The notes under the pieces are model-generated. The model ran no database searches. It worked only from the letters and a program-made list of their open reading frames with translations, and was not told the origin of the DNA. The position numbers and the translations under genes are program-made. Positions 42,994-52,578 of a DNA stretch of 64,000 nucleotides are shown here, piece by piece. Source of the stretch: Ruminococcus sp. (GTDB lineage: Bacteria > Bacillota > Clostridia > Oscillospirales > Ruminococcaceae); contig JAFSBM010000041.1 in NCBI GenBank assembly GCA_017437285.1, positions 1-64,000 of the forward strand, given 5' to 3'. Each line of letters opens with the position of its first letter. Position 1 is the stretch's first letter.

Positions 42994-44379
42994 ATGGGCA
43001 AATATTTTGGTACTGACGGTTTCAGAGGAACCGCCAATGAAAACCTTACAGCAGACCATGCCTTTAAAGTAGGAAGATTTATCGGCTGGTACTACAATGA
43101 ACTCAAAAAGCAAAAGGGAGATAATACCCCTGCAAGAATAGTAATAGGCAAGGACACACGCCGTTCAAGCTATATGTTTGAGTATTCCCTCGTTGGCGGA
43201 ATTACTGCATCAGGTGCTGACGCATACCTCCTCCACGTTACAACTACTCCTTCTGTTGCCTACATTTCAAGAGTTGACGGTTTTGATTGTGCTGTTATGA
43301 TTTCAGCAAGCCACAATCCCTACCACGATAACGGCTTGAAGCTTATCAACGGCAATGGCGAAAAAATGGAAGATGAAGTAATCGACCTCGTTGAAGCATA
43401 CCTCGATGACGAACTTGAAGTTTTCGGTCAGAAGTGGGAGAAGCTCCCCTATGCAACCAATGAAAAAATCGGACGTTCAATTGATTACATATCAGGCAGA
43501 AACCGCTACATCGGCTATCTTATTTCATTGGGCGTTTATTCTTTCAGAGGAAAGAAAATCGGTCTTGACTGTGCAAACGGTGCGGCATGGTCAATTGCAA
43601 AGGCTGTTTTTGACGCTCTCGGAGCAGAAACATATGTTATTAATGCAAAGCCTGACGGAGTTAACATCAACAATAACGCAGGCTCTACACATATTGAAGT
43701 TCTCCAGAAGTATGTTGTTGAGAATGGTCTTGACGCAGGTTTTGCATATGACGGCGATGCTGACCGCTGTCTTTGCGTTGACGAAAAGGGTAATGTTGTA
43801 ACAGGCGACCACATTCTTTACATTTACGGAAAGTATATGAAGGACCGTGAAAAGCTTGTAAATAACACAGTTGTTGCAACTATTATGTCAAATCTCGGAC
43901 TTTTCAAGGCTCTCGAAGCGGCAGGAATTGACTATGCAAAAACTGCTGTTGGCGACAAGTACGTTTACGAGTATATGAAGGAGCATGAGTGCTGTCTTGG
44001 CGGTGAGCAGAGCGGTCACATTATTTTCTCAAAGTATGCGTCAACAGGTGACGGTATTCTCACAAGCCTGAAGATTATGCAGGCAGTAATGTCAAAGCGT
44101 GCAAAGCTTAGCGAGCTTGCTGAGGAAATGCCTGTATATCCGCAGGTACTTGTAAATGTAAAGGTAAGCGATAAGAGTGCTGCACAGAATGACCCTGATG
44201 TAAAGGCAGCTGTTGCAAAGGCTGAGGCTGAGCTGGGCGATACAGGAAGAATTCTTGTGCGTGAAAGCGGAACTGAGCCTCTTGTAAGAGTTATGGCTGA
44301 GGCTGAAAATGAGGAAATCTGCCGCAAGTACGTTGACAGCGTTGTTGATGTTATCAAGGCTAAGGGATATGCGGTTTGA
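42994..44379 (+). CDS. glmM: Phosphoglucosamine mutase-type phosphohexomutase
   Basis: 461 residues of the alpha-D-phosphohexomutase family. It opens GKYFGTDGFRGTAN. The catalytic serine loop is MISASHNPYHDNG, the Mg2+ loop DGDADRC, the sugar loop GGEQSGHI and the phosphate loop RESGTEPLVRVM. GlmM makes glucosamine-1-phosphate for peptidoglycan. It precedes a GDP-mannose-type cluster, so phosphomannomutase activity is possible, but the start and loops look like GlmM. AAGGAG precedes the ATG. Confidence 0.9.
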   Translation: MGKYFGTDGFRGTANENLTADHAFKVGRFIGWYYNELKKQKGDNTPARIVIGKDTRRSSYMFEYSLVGGITASGADAYLLHVTTTPSVAYISRVDGFDCAVMISASHNPYHDNGLKLINGNGEKMEDEVIDLVEAYLDDELEVFGQKWEKLPYATNEKIGRSIDYISGRNRYIGYLISLGVYSFRGKKIGLDCANGAAWSIAKAVFDALGAETYVINAKPDGVNINNNAGSTHIEVLQKYVVENGLDAGFAYDGDADRCLCVDEKGNVVTGDHILYIYGKYMKDREKLVNNTVVATIMSNLGLFKALEAAGIDYAKTAVGDKYVYEYMKEHECCLGGEQSGHIIFSKYASTGDGILTSLKIMQAVMSKRAKLSELAEEMPVYPQVLVNVKVSDKSAAQNDPDVKAAVAKAEAELGDTGRILVRESGTEPLVRVMAEAENEEICRKYVDSVVDVIKAKGYAV

Positions 44380-44405
44380 TTAATTAGCAGTATGATTAAT
44401 TATGT

Positions 44406-44520
44406 GGGCGGTAGTCTTAACGATTGCCGTCCATTTTGTTTTATAGCCGTTAGCCATTAGCCGTTAGCCGTTAGCCGTTATCTTTTAGCCATTAGCCGTT
44501 AGCCATTAGCTTTTAGCTGT
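44406..44520 (+). terminator. glmM terminator hairpin followed by TTAGC repeats
   Basis: GGGCGGTA and TGCCGTCC (44406-44432, with wobble pairs) are followed by ATTTTGTTTTA; this is the inverse of the hairpin at 159-185. Bases 44446-44518 are TTAGCCATTAGCCGTTAGCC-type units. Confidence 0.6.
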
Positions 44521-44582
44521 CTGATTTTTTGTTGATTTCGACGGATTTTGACAGGTGAATTTGTGTTTGTCGTCGCAATCTA

Positions 44583-44611
44583 TTGACATACTATGGCAGA
44601 TTTGCTATAAT
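44583..44611 (+). promoter_or_regulatory. Promoter of the polysaccharide cluster
   Basis: Perfect TTGACA (44583-44588), 17 bases, perfect TATAAT (44606-44611), about 30 bp before the first ATG. Confidence 0.85.
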
Positions 44612-44639
44612 TAAATTATCTGTAAACCAATAACCCTCA

Positions 44640-46031
44640 ATGGAAAATATTATTATGAAAAAAGATAAATTCAAACGGCTTATTTCCCTCTCATTTGCAT
44701 TTTTGCTTGTAATAAGCCTTACTGCCGGTTTTGGCATTGTGTGGTATATCTACTACAGCGACACTATTGTTTTGCCCTATTACCGCCGTGGTAACTGGGT
44801 TCTCATCGGCATTTACTGTCTGCTTGTATGGGTTTTTTTCAGAACCTACGGCGGCTTCAAGCTGGGCTATCTGAAAAAAACTGATATGCTCTATTCACAG
44901 CTGATTTCTATAACCTGCGTTGATGTTGTGGCATATTTCCTCATCAGCCTCATAGGCAGGCACTTCCTTGACGTTTCTCCTATGCTTATGCTGACAGCGG
45001 TAGATTTAGGCTTTATCTCCCTGTGGACAGTTGTTACAAATAAGCTGTATTTTCTCATATATCCGCCAAGAAAGCTGATTATCCTCTACGGCAGCCGTCA
45101 GGCGGCAGCTCTTGTACTGAAAATGAGTCAGCGTGTGGATAAGTATATGATTTGCGAATCCATAAGCATTAACGAGGACGAAGATAAAATCCGTGACCTT
45201 ATATTAAAGTATGAGGGCGTGATTATCTGCGATATTCCTGCGGAACAACGCAATAACTATGTGAAATTCTGCTATGAAAATTCCCTTCGTTCGTATATCG
45301 CACCAAAAATATCCGATATTATTATAAGAGGTGCTGACGATATCCGCCTTTTCGATACTCCTTTGCTCCTCAGCCGAAACTACGGACTTGACTTTGAACA
45401 GCAGATTGTGAAACGTGCTTTTGATATTGTATTTTCTGCCGTTCTGCTCATTCTCCTTTCACCTGTTATGCTTATTTCAGCTTTGGCGGTCAAGCTTTAT
45501 GACGGCGGCCCTGTGCTATATAAGCAGAAGCGTCTTACTATTGACGGAAAGGAATTTGACATTTACAAGTTCAGAAGTATGATTACCGATGCGGAAAAAG
45601 AGGGCGGATTTCAGCTTGCACAGGACAATGACCCCCGAATTACTCCCGTGGGAAGGTTCCTGAGAAAAGTACGTATTGACGAATTTCCGCAGCTTCTGAA
45701 TATCCTCAAAGGAGAAATGTCAGTTGTAGGTCCTCGCCCTGAACGTCCCGAATTTACGGAGCTTTATAAAAAAGAAATGCCTGAATTCGGTTTCAGACTT
45801 AAAGTCAAAGCAGGTCTTACAGGCTATGCACAGGTTACGGGTGTATACGATACAACTCCCTATGACAAGCTGAAAATGGATATGATGTATATTGAGAATT
45901 ACTCGTTAAGACTTGACTTGCAGATAATTCTTATGACAATTAAAACTATGCTTTTTCCGCCTAAATCCAACGCTCACGACAGCAACGGAATTCTGACGGA
46001 AAATCAAACAAAATCAAGCGACAGCAAATGA
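44640..46031 (+). CDS. Polyprenyl-phosphate sugar phosphotransferase (initiating enzyme)
   Basis: 463 residues of the WbaP/WcaJ-type family. Four N-terminal membrane helices and a nucleotide-binding-like middle region precede a fifth helix (around KRAFDIVFSAVLLILLSP) and the catalytic domain: YKQKRLTIDGKEFDIYKFRSM, VGRFLRKVRIDEFPQLLNIL, SVVGPRPE and LTGYAQVTG. It transfers a sugar phosphate from a nucleotide sugar to undecaprenyl phosphate at the membrane, starting glycan assembly. An ATG five codons in is an alternative start; neither has a strong ribosome site. Overlaps the next gene by 4 bp. Confidence 0.92.
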   Translation: MENIIMKKDKFKRLISLSFAFLLVISLTAGFGIVWYIYYSDTIVLPYYRRGNWVLIGIYCLLVWVFFRTYGGFKLGYLKKTDMLYSQLISITCVDVVAYFLISLIGRHFLDVSPMLMLTAVDLGFISLWTVVTNKLYFLIYPPRKLIILYGSRQAAALVLKMSQRVDKYMICESISINEDEDKIRDLILKYEGVIICDIPAEQRNNYVKFCYENSLRSYIAPKISDIIIRGADDIRLFDTPLLLSRNYGLDFEQQIVKRAFDIVFSAVLLILLSPVMLISALAVKLYDGGPVLYKQKRLTIDGKEFDIYKFRSMITDAEKEGGFQLAQDNDPRITPVGRFLRKVRIDEFPQLLNILKGEMSVVGPRPERPEFTELYKKEMPEFGFRLKVKAGLTGYAQVTGVYDTTPYDKLKMDMMYIENYSLRLDLQIILMTIKTMLFPPKSNAHDSNGILTENQTKSSDSK

Positions 46032-47110
46032 AAGGAATAAGCATTATGAAAATTACAGCAGTTATTATGGCAGGCGGAAAGGGCGAAAGATTCTGGCCTA
46101 AAAGCCGCACATCACGCCCGAAACAGTTTCTCTCCCTCACCGCTGACGGTGAAACTATGATTCAGAAAACGGTGAAAAGACTTCTGCCAATTGTAGATGC
46201 AGAGGATATTTACATCTCAACAAATGAAATGTATCGCCGCCTTGCAGAGGAACAGCTGCCGCAGATTCCAAAGGAGAATATTCTCTGTGAACCTGCACCG
46301 AGAAATACAGCTCCCTGTATTGCATTTTCAGCGGCTGTAATCGGCAGAAAATATGACGACGCTGTTATGATGATTCTTCCCTCCGACCACCTTATCGGAA
46401 TTGAGGACATATATATAAATACGCTGAAAAAGGCAGTTTCCGTAGCTGAACAGGGTGAAAATCTTGTTACTGTGGGAATTACTCCCACCTATCCCGAAAC
46501 AGGCTACGGCTATATCAATTTCGGCAGGGAATCGGGAGGTGCCTACGAGGTTGAGCGATTTGTGGAAAAACCCGACCTTGAAACTGCTGAAAAATACCTT
46601 GCAGCGGGAAAATATCTCTGGAACAGCGGTATGTTCATCTGGAAAATTTCCTCAATTATGGGCAATATCAAGAAGTTTATGCCCGAGGTGTACAGCGGTG
46701 CTGTTAAAATCGGTGAGGCTTACGGCAAGGCTGAGTTCAACGAGGTTCTTGAAAGAGAATTTACAGCTATGCCCAGTGAATCCGTGGATTTCGGCATTAT
46801 GGAAAAGGCTGAAAATATCTACACAATCCCGGGCAGCTTCGGCTGGGACGATGTGGGCAGCTGGCTTGCTGTGGAGCGTATAAACGATACTGACGAAAAC
46901 AACAACTGCATTGACGGAAATGCAAGTGTATGCGATATAAAAAATGTAACTATATGCGGCGGAAAAAGGCTTGTTGCCGCTGTTGGAGTTGAGGATTTAA
47001 TCATTGTTGATACCGATGACGCAGTTCTCGTATGCTCCAAAAACAGCACACAGGACGTTAAAAAGATAATCGCCGACCTTAAAAACAGAGGTGAAAATAA
47101 TCTTCTGTAG
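46028..47110 (+). CDS. manC: Mannose-1-phosphate guanylyltransferase
   Basis: 360 residues. The nucleotidyltransferase domain opens with AVIMAGGKGERFWPKSR then PKQF, the pyrophosphorylase signature. Other features are PRNTAPCIAF, ILPSDH, FVEKPD and WNSGMFIW. It makes GDP-mannose for the two enzymes encoded further down. It has no fused phosphomannose isomerase domain. The ATG at 46046 (MKITAVIMAGG) with AAAGGAAT upstream may be the real start. Confidence 0.92.
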   Translation: MKGISIMKITAVIMAGGKGERFWPKSRTSRPKQFLSLTADGETMIQKTVKRLLPIVDAEDIYISTNEMYRRLAEEQLPQIPKENILCEPAPRNTAPCIAFSAAVIGRKYDDAVMMILPSDHLIGIEDIYINTLKKAVSVAEQGENLVTVGITPTYPETGYGYINFGRESGGAYEVERFVEKPDLETAEKYLAAGKYLWNSGMFIWKISSIMGNIKKFMPEVYSGAVKIGEAYGKAEFNEVLEREFTAMPSESVDFGIMEKAENIYTIPGSFGWDDVGSWLAVERINDTDENNNCIDGNASVCDIKNVTICGGKRLVAAVGVEDLIIVDTDDAVLVCSKNSTQDVKKIIADLKNRGENNLL

Positions 47111-47117
47111 GAGATAA

Positions 47118-48134
<1,017 letters not shown>

Positions 48135-48148
48135 AGGAATGAAAAATT

Positions 48149-48409
48149 ATGAAAAATGGTATTTTAGGAACAGAAAAAGGCGGATATGACAAAAAAGACG
48201 TGCTGATGAAAATTGACGCTTATATGACACTTCTTATGAAAATTCAGAAAGGCACTTCCTCTGCGGAAGCTAAAGAGGACCTTATTAAAATCAAGAATAT
48301 GCCTTTAAAAGAGGTTGATGAAAACACAGAGGGCTTTGCAAAGTTTGATGCAGAAGGCTATTTTTCACAAATGGAATACAATATAGTTGCTTATTTCAAG
48401 CAGCCCTAA
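48149..48409 (+). CDS. Small DivIVA-like protein, unknown function
   Basis: 86 residues, soluble. The start GILGTEKGGYDKKDVLMKID resembles the N-terminal lipid-binding module of DivIVA/GpsB proteins, which have a GY-x-x-x-x-V-x-x-x-L pattern. It shares about a third of its residues with the next gene product (TEKGGY, LL..IQ.G, EA.....IK). Its reading frame, ribosome site and tight spacing (14 bp after gmd) support it as a true gene. DivIVA kinship is inference from pattern only. Confidence 0.7.
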   Translation: MKNGILGTEKGGYDKKDVLMKIDAYMTLLMKIQKGTSSAEAKEDLIKIKNMPLKEVDENTEGFAKFDAEGYFSQMEYNIVAYFKQP

Positions 48410-48421
48410 GGAGGATTTAAA

Positions 48422-48694
48422 ATGGCATCAATATTAAGAACAGAAAAAGGCGGCTACAGCAAAGCTGACGCTTTCAGAAAGATTACCGAATACAACATAC
48501 TTCTTGCTGAAATCCAAAATGGTTTATCAAAGGATGAGGCATTTGATAAGATGAGAGCGATAAAAGAAAAGCCTATAAACAGAGTAAAAGAGGGCTTTTT
48601 CAGCAAACAGGGATTTTCCGTGGAGGATACGGATAATTACATTTCTGAACTCGAAAATCAGATTATTGACGCTTTAAGCAATGGAGATATGTAA
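48422..48694 (+). CDS. Small DivIVA-like protein, paralogue of the previous gene
   Basis: 90 residues. It opens SILRTEKGGYSKADAFRKITEYNILLAEIQ and has a second similar pattern, KQGFSVEDTDNYISELENQI, at its C-terminus, also DivIVA-like. AAGGAGG precedes the ATG. It ends right at the start of the glycosyltransferase gene (TAAATG). The pair could bind curved membrane or scaffold the glycan enzymes, but there is no direct evidence. Confidence 0.7.
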   Translation: MASILRTEKGGYSKADAFRKITEYNILLAEIQNGLSKDEAFDKMRAIKEKPINRVKEGFFSKQGFSVEDTDNYISELENQIIDALSNGDM

Positions 48695-49840
48695 ATGAAA
48701 ATTTCTTTTGACGCAGTACCCATAATTAACGGCAAAATGACAGGTGTAGGCTGGTGTGAAGTCGGTCAGACTACGGCAATGGCACGGCTTCACCCCGAGG
48801 ACAGCTTCTATTACAGCTTCTTTTCAAGAAAAGATGACCATATCAAAATCAGCAAGCTTGCACCCTTTTCCGAAAATATAGGTGCTCATATCGGGCATTT
48901 TTCGGGACTTGCATACCGCACAGCAAGCCTTGTTATGCCTATTCCTTATAACTGGTTTTTCGGCAAGGATATGGATATAACTCATTTCTTCAACTATATC
49001 GCTCCCCCCGGAGTTCACGGAAAAACTGTTATAACCGTTCACGATATGGTTTATAAGTCAATTCCCGAAACTGTTCGTGAAAGAACGAAAAAAGTCCTTG
49101 AAACAGGCCTTGAAGCCTCTATGGAAAGAGCGGATATGATTGTTACCGTTTCGGAATTTTCCAAAAAGGAAATCATACGCTACTACCCACAGCACGAGCA
49201 TAAAATCCGTGTTGTTCTCAATGGCGTTGACCTTGAAAAATTCAAGCCCTGCGAGGACGAAAACCGCATAACACAGGTGAAAGAAAAGCTTAATATCGAG
49301 GGAGATTACTTCCTCTATCTCGGTACAATTGAGCCGAGAAAAAATCTTGAAAGACTTATTACAGCCTACCATATGTTCAGCAAGGATATGGAAAATCCGC
49401 CTAAGCTTGTACTGGCAGGGGGTAAGGGCTGGCTTTATGACGCTATTTTCCAGCGTGTAACCGACCTGAATTTGTCTGATAAGGTGCTTTTCACTCAGTA
49501 TATTGACTCTGAGGATATTAACCCTCTTATGTGCGGCTCTCTGGCATTTGTTTTCCCCTCAGTTTACGAGGGATTTGGTATGCCGCCTCTTGAGGCTATG
49601 GCTTGCGGAGTTCCCGTTCTTACAGCGGATATTGCGTCACTTCCCGAAGTTACAGGGGATTGTGCCGTATACTGTGACCCGTATTCGGAGGAAACTATTG
49701 CAGAGGGACTCCGTACCCTTTACAGCAGCCCCGAATTAAGAGCGGATTTAAGCCGCCGTGGTCTTGAAAGGGCAAAAACTTTCACTTGGGACAGCTCAGC
49801 TGAACAACTCTACGAAGTATACAAGGAGCTTATGAAATGA
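48695..49840 (+). CDS. Glycosyltransferase family 4
   Basis: 381 residues, GT-B fold. The N-terminal acceptor domain includes TVHDMVYKSIPE. The C-terminal nucleotide-sugar domain has YLGTIEPRKNLERLI, then the PSVYEGFGMPPLEAMACGVPV motif with the glutamates that bind the donor, and ASLPEVTGD. This style matches mannosyl/rhamnosyl transferases using GDP sugars. It overlaps the next gene by 4 bp. Confidence 0.9.
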   Translation: MKISFDAVPIINGKMTGVGWCEVGQTTAMARLHPEDSFYYSFFSRKDDHIKISKLAPFSENIGAHIGHFSGLAYRTASLVMPIPYNWFFGKDMDITHFFNYIAPPGVHGKTVITVHDMVYKSIPETVRERTKKVLETGLEASMERADMIVTVSEFSKKEIIRYYPQHEHKIRVVLNGVDLEKFKPCEDENRITQVKEKLNIEGDYFLYLGTIEPRKNLERLITAYHMFSKDMENPPKLVLAGGKGWLYDAIFQRVTDLNLSDKVLFTQYIDSEDINPLMCGSLAFVFPSVYEGFGMPPLEAMACGVPVLTADIASLPEVTGDCAVYCDPYSEETIAEGLRTLYSSPELRADLSRRGLERAKTFTWDSSAEQLYEVYKELMK

Positions 49841-50967
49841 GAAAACTGAAAATACTTGAAGTAAATAAAGCTTATTTTCCCCATATAGGCGGAATTGAAA
49901 CCCTTGTAAAGCAGTATTCGGAGGAACTGGGACAGTTTGACACACAGGTGCGTACACTTGTTTGCTGTGATAACCGTGGCGGCTCAATAAGAGAGCGTGT
50001 AAACGGAGTTCCCGTAATCCGTGCGGCAAATTTCGGAACTTATTTCTCCTGCCCCATTTCAACGCAGTTTGTGAAGCAGTTCCGCAGATTGTCACAGAAA
50101 GCCGATGTAATCCACATTCATATGCCATTTCCCCTTGCTGATTTTGCTATGCTTTTGTCGGGATTTAAGGGAAAAGTTGTACTTTCGTGGCACAGCGATA
50201 TTGTTAAGCAGAAAAAGCTGCTTACTCTTTATAAGCCGCTTTTGAAATATCTTCTCAACCGTGCGGATATGATTTTTGTGGCTACTGAGGGGCATATCGA
50301 AGGCTCTGATTTTCTCCCTGAATACAGGGAAAAATGCCGCATACTCCCATACGGCATAACAGTTGAGGATTACCTCAATATCGACAGAAAGCCTATTCTT
50401 ACAGAAAAGCTTACGGACAAAAACAGCGTGAAGGTATTTTTCACAGGCAGACTTGTATATTACAAAGGCGTTGATGTGCTTTTGAAAGCTTTCCGTCTTG
50501 TAAACGGCTGTGAGCTTTTCATTGCAGGCACAGGTGAGCTTGAAGCGGAGCTTAAAGCATATGCAAAAGAACACAATATGGAGGATAAAGTCCATTTTCT
50601 CGGATTTCTCCCCGATGATGAGCTGAAACAGGCTTATGCTGACTGCGATATATTCGTGCTTCCCTCTGTGGCAAAAAGCGAGGCTTTCGGTATCGTTCAG
50701 CTTGAAGCTATGGTCTACGGAAAGCCGGTTATAAATACACTTCTTCCCTCAGGAGTTCCCCATGTGAGTATTCATCAGAAAACGGGACTTACAGTTCCGC
50801 CGTCGGATTTTGAATCTCTTTCAGCGGCTATTCTTGCTCTTGCAAGGAATCGGGAGCTTCGTGAAGAAATGGGTAAAAAAGCCGCAGAGCGTGTTGCGGA
50901 AAACTTCAACGAAAAGGACATTATCCGCAAGCTTTATGAATATCTTTCAGAGGGAATTGACCGATGA
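49837..50967 (+). CDS. Glycosyltransferase family 4
   Basis: 376 residues, GT-B fold. The N-terminus has NKAYFPHIGGIETLVKQYSEEL, a common GT4 start. The donor domain has FTGRLVYYKGVDVLLKAF, then PSVAKSEAFGIVQLEAMVYGKPV with the EX7E glutamates. The acceptor and donor are unknown; given the operon, GDP-mannose or GDP-D-rhamnose is likely. It overlaps both neighbours by 4 bp. Confidence 0.9.
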   Translation: MRKLKILEVNKAYFPHIGGIETLVKQYSEELGQFDTQVRTLVCCDNRGGSIRERVNGVPVIRAANFGTYFSCPISTQFVKQFRRLSQKADVIHIHMPFPLADFAMLLSGFKGKVVLSWHSDIVKQKKLLTLYKPLLKYLLNRADMIFVATEGHIEGSDFLPEYREKCRILPYGITVEDYLNIDRKPILTEKLTDKNSVKVFFTGRLVYYKGVDVLLKAFRLVNGCELFIAGTGELEAELKAYAKEHNMEDKVHFLGFLPDDELKQAYADCDIFVLPSVAKSEAFGIVQLEAMVYGKPVINTLLPSGVPHVSIHQKTGLTVPPSDFESLSAAILALARNRELREEMGKKAAERVAENFNEKDIIRKLYEYLSEGIDR

Positions 50968-51890
50968 AAGCACTTATAATCGGCGGCGGCGGATTTGTGG
51001 GCGGATACCTTGCAGATGAACTGAAAAACAACGGCTATGATGTGTATATCACCTGCCTTGAAAAGGCAGACTCCGACTATGTGCAGTTCACTCTTGATAT
51101 ACGCAAAAAAGACGATATATCGGCAATTCTCAGTGAAGTAAACCCCGATGTTATTTTTCATCTTGCGGCACAAAGCTCTGTTGCACTTTCGTGGAAAAAT
51201 CCACAGCTTACCGCTGAAATTAACATAATCGGAGCAATAAACCTCTTTGAGGCTGTCCGTGAATATGAGGGAAATCCCCGTGTTATCGTTATTGGCTCGG
51301 GAGAGGAATACGGCTGTATATCGGCAAATTCCTGTCCTATTAAAGAAACGGAACCGCTTCACCCTATGAATATTTATGCTGCAACAAAAGCTTGTCAGGA
51401 GCAGACAGCTGAAATATATGCCCGTGCATACGGACTTGATATTGTTATGGTGCGAGCTTTTAACCACTCAGGTCCAAAGCAGGACAGCATTTTCGTAATG
51501 TCCGATTTTTGCCGACAGATTGCGGATATTGAAAAAGGCAGAAAATCCCCTGTTATGACGGTGGGAAATCTTGCGGCAATGCGTGACTTCACCGATGTCC
51601 GTGATATCGTCCGTGGCTATCGCCTCCTTGCCGAAAAGGGAAAAAGCGGCGAAATTTACAATATCGGCAGCGGAAAAGCCGTTTCAATTCAGTATATTCT
51701 CGATACGGCACTTAAACTTTCAACAGTTGAAATTGCTGTTGAAAGAGATGCAAAGCGAATGAGAGCCTCGGATATACCTATAATTGAAGCCGATACCACA
51801 AAAATTCACGGCGATACAGGCTGGAAAGCGGAAATTGCCGTAGAGCAGACTATAGAAGATACACTTAATTACTGGCGGAAAAGGAGCTGA
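50964..51890 (+). CDS. rmd: GDP-4-dehydro-6-deoxy-D-mannose reductase
   Basis: A 308-residue extended short-chain dehydrogenase. NAD(P)-binding IIGGGGFVGGYLADEL is at the N-terminus. The active site has GSGEEYG and YAATKACQE (Tyr-x3-Lys). FNHSGPKQ and the MRASDIPIIEADTTKI segment are typical of RMD, which yields GDP-D-rhamnose, rather than GDP-fucose synthase or dTDP enzymes. Together with gmd it gives a complete GDP-D-rhamnose route. Confidence 0.87.
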   Translation: MKALIIGGGGFVGGYLADELKNNGYDVYITCLEKADSDYVQFTLDIRKKDDISAILSEVNPDVIFHLAAQSSVALSWKNPQLTAEINIIGAINLFEAVREYEGNPRVIVIGSGEEYGCISANSCPIKETEPLHPMNIYAATKACQEQTAEIYARAYGLDIVMVRAFNHSGPKQDSIFVMSDFCRQIADIEKGRKSPVMTVGNLAAMRDFTDVRDIVRGYRLLAEKGKSGEIYNIGSGKAVSIQYILDTALKLSTVEIAVERDAKRMRASDIPIIEADTTKIHGDTGWKAEIAVEQTIEDTLNYWRKRS

Positions 51891-51895
51891 AACAA

Positions 51896-52225
51896 ATGAG
51901 CAACAAGCTAACCAATGAAAAAATGCGTACTTTCGGCGGTCACGAGCGTATAGGCGTGTTCAATGCAGGAGAAAAGCTGACGGAATTCGGCGAAAAGCAG
52001 AACACAGCCAATGAAGCACTTGCCGCAAATATAAATGACCTCATAAAGCGTGTCTGTGCCTTGGAGGATAAGGCTGTAAAGCACGAGGAAATTATGAAAA
52101 CTCTTGCCAATGAGCTGAACGGCTTCAAAAGGGAGCTTGACAGGCTCAGGCTTTCAGATAAGCTTAATTCGGGAGCGATTGAGCGTCTTGACAAGGCTTT
52201 AGATTTGATTAACAAGGGCGAATAA
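51896..52225 (+). CDS. Small coiled-coil protein, last gene of the glycan cluster
   Basis: 109 residues, no signal or membrane helix. Residues about 35-105 form a heptad-rich helix (NDLIKRVCALEDKAVKHEEIMKTL and onwards) that should be a coiled coil. The first 30 residues are less regular. It follows rmd by 5 bp and is probably co-transcribed. Function unknown; a scaffold or chain-length role can only be guessed. Confidence 0.7.
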   Translation: MSNKLTNEKMRTFGGHERIGVFNAGEKLTEFGEKQNTANEALAANINDLIKRVCALEDKAVKHEEIMKTLANELNGFKRELDRLRLSDKLNSGAIERLDKALDLINKGE

Positions 52226-52296
52226 GGCAGAATATCGCCGTTTATGACGCTAATAGCTGAAACAGAAGGCTTACAGCTGAAACACAAAAAAATATC

Positions 52297-52325
52297 TTGA
52301 CATTTATAGTATTTTGATGTATTAT
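52297..52325 (+). promoter_or_regulatory. Promoter upstream of the ATP synthase operon
   Basis: Perfect TTGACA (52297-52302), 17 bases, TATTAT (52320-52325). It lies in the 353-bp gap after the glycan cluster, 250 bp before atpB. Confidence 0.65.
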
Positions 52326-52339
52326 TATAGTATATCATT

Positions 52340-52397
52340 AAACAGCTAAAGAAACCAACGGAAACGCTGATAAACGGCTGTTTCCGTTTTATTTTTT
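52340..52397 (+). terminator. Hairpin with T-run in the leader, possible attenuator
   Basis: ACGGAAAC (52358-52365) pairs with GTTTCCGT (52380-52387) and runs into TTTATTTTTT. An earlier AAACAGC (52340-52346) could instead pair with GCTGTTT (52377-52383), excluding the first stem. Transcripts from the promoter at 52297 would be about 65 nt if stopped here. It could also be the terminator of the glycan operon. Confidence 0.5.
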
Positions 52398-52403
52398 ACG
52401 AAA

Positions 52404-52561
52404 GGGTATCTCTAAAAACCCCTTTTGAGAAAAAACAGCTATGCACGACATCTGCTTCGTCAACCTCCCTTGGAGTGCGACAGCACGCCTTCGGAAGGTT
52501 TCTTTGCAGTTGCCGCACCTATCTGATTTTTCTTTAATCAAACGGGTTTTTAGAGATGCCC
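52404..52561. mobile_element. MITE family 1, copy B
   Basis: 158 bp with ends GGGTATCTCTAAAAACCC and GGGTTTTTAGAGATGCCC, flanked by GAAA on both sides (52400-52403 and 52562-52565). It lies between the promoter at 52297 and atpB and ends 17 bp before the atpB start codon. Same orientation as copy A. Confidence 0.85.
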
Positions 52562-52578
52562 GAAAGAAAGGTGATGTA

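Noticed and set aside
52441..52578. N-terminal extension of AtpB by 46 residues
   Set aside because: The extension is translated from MITE copy B; the same sequence occurs at two other sites. A good ribosome site precedes the ATG at 52579.
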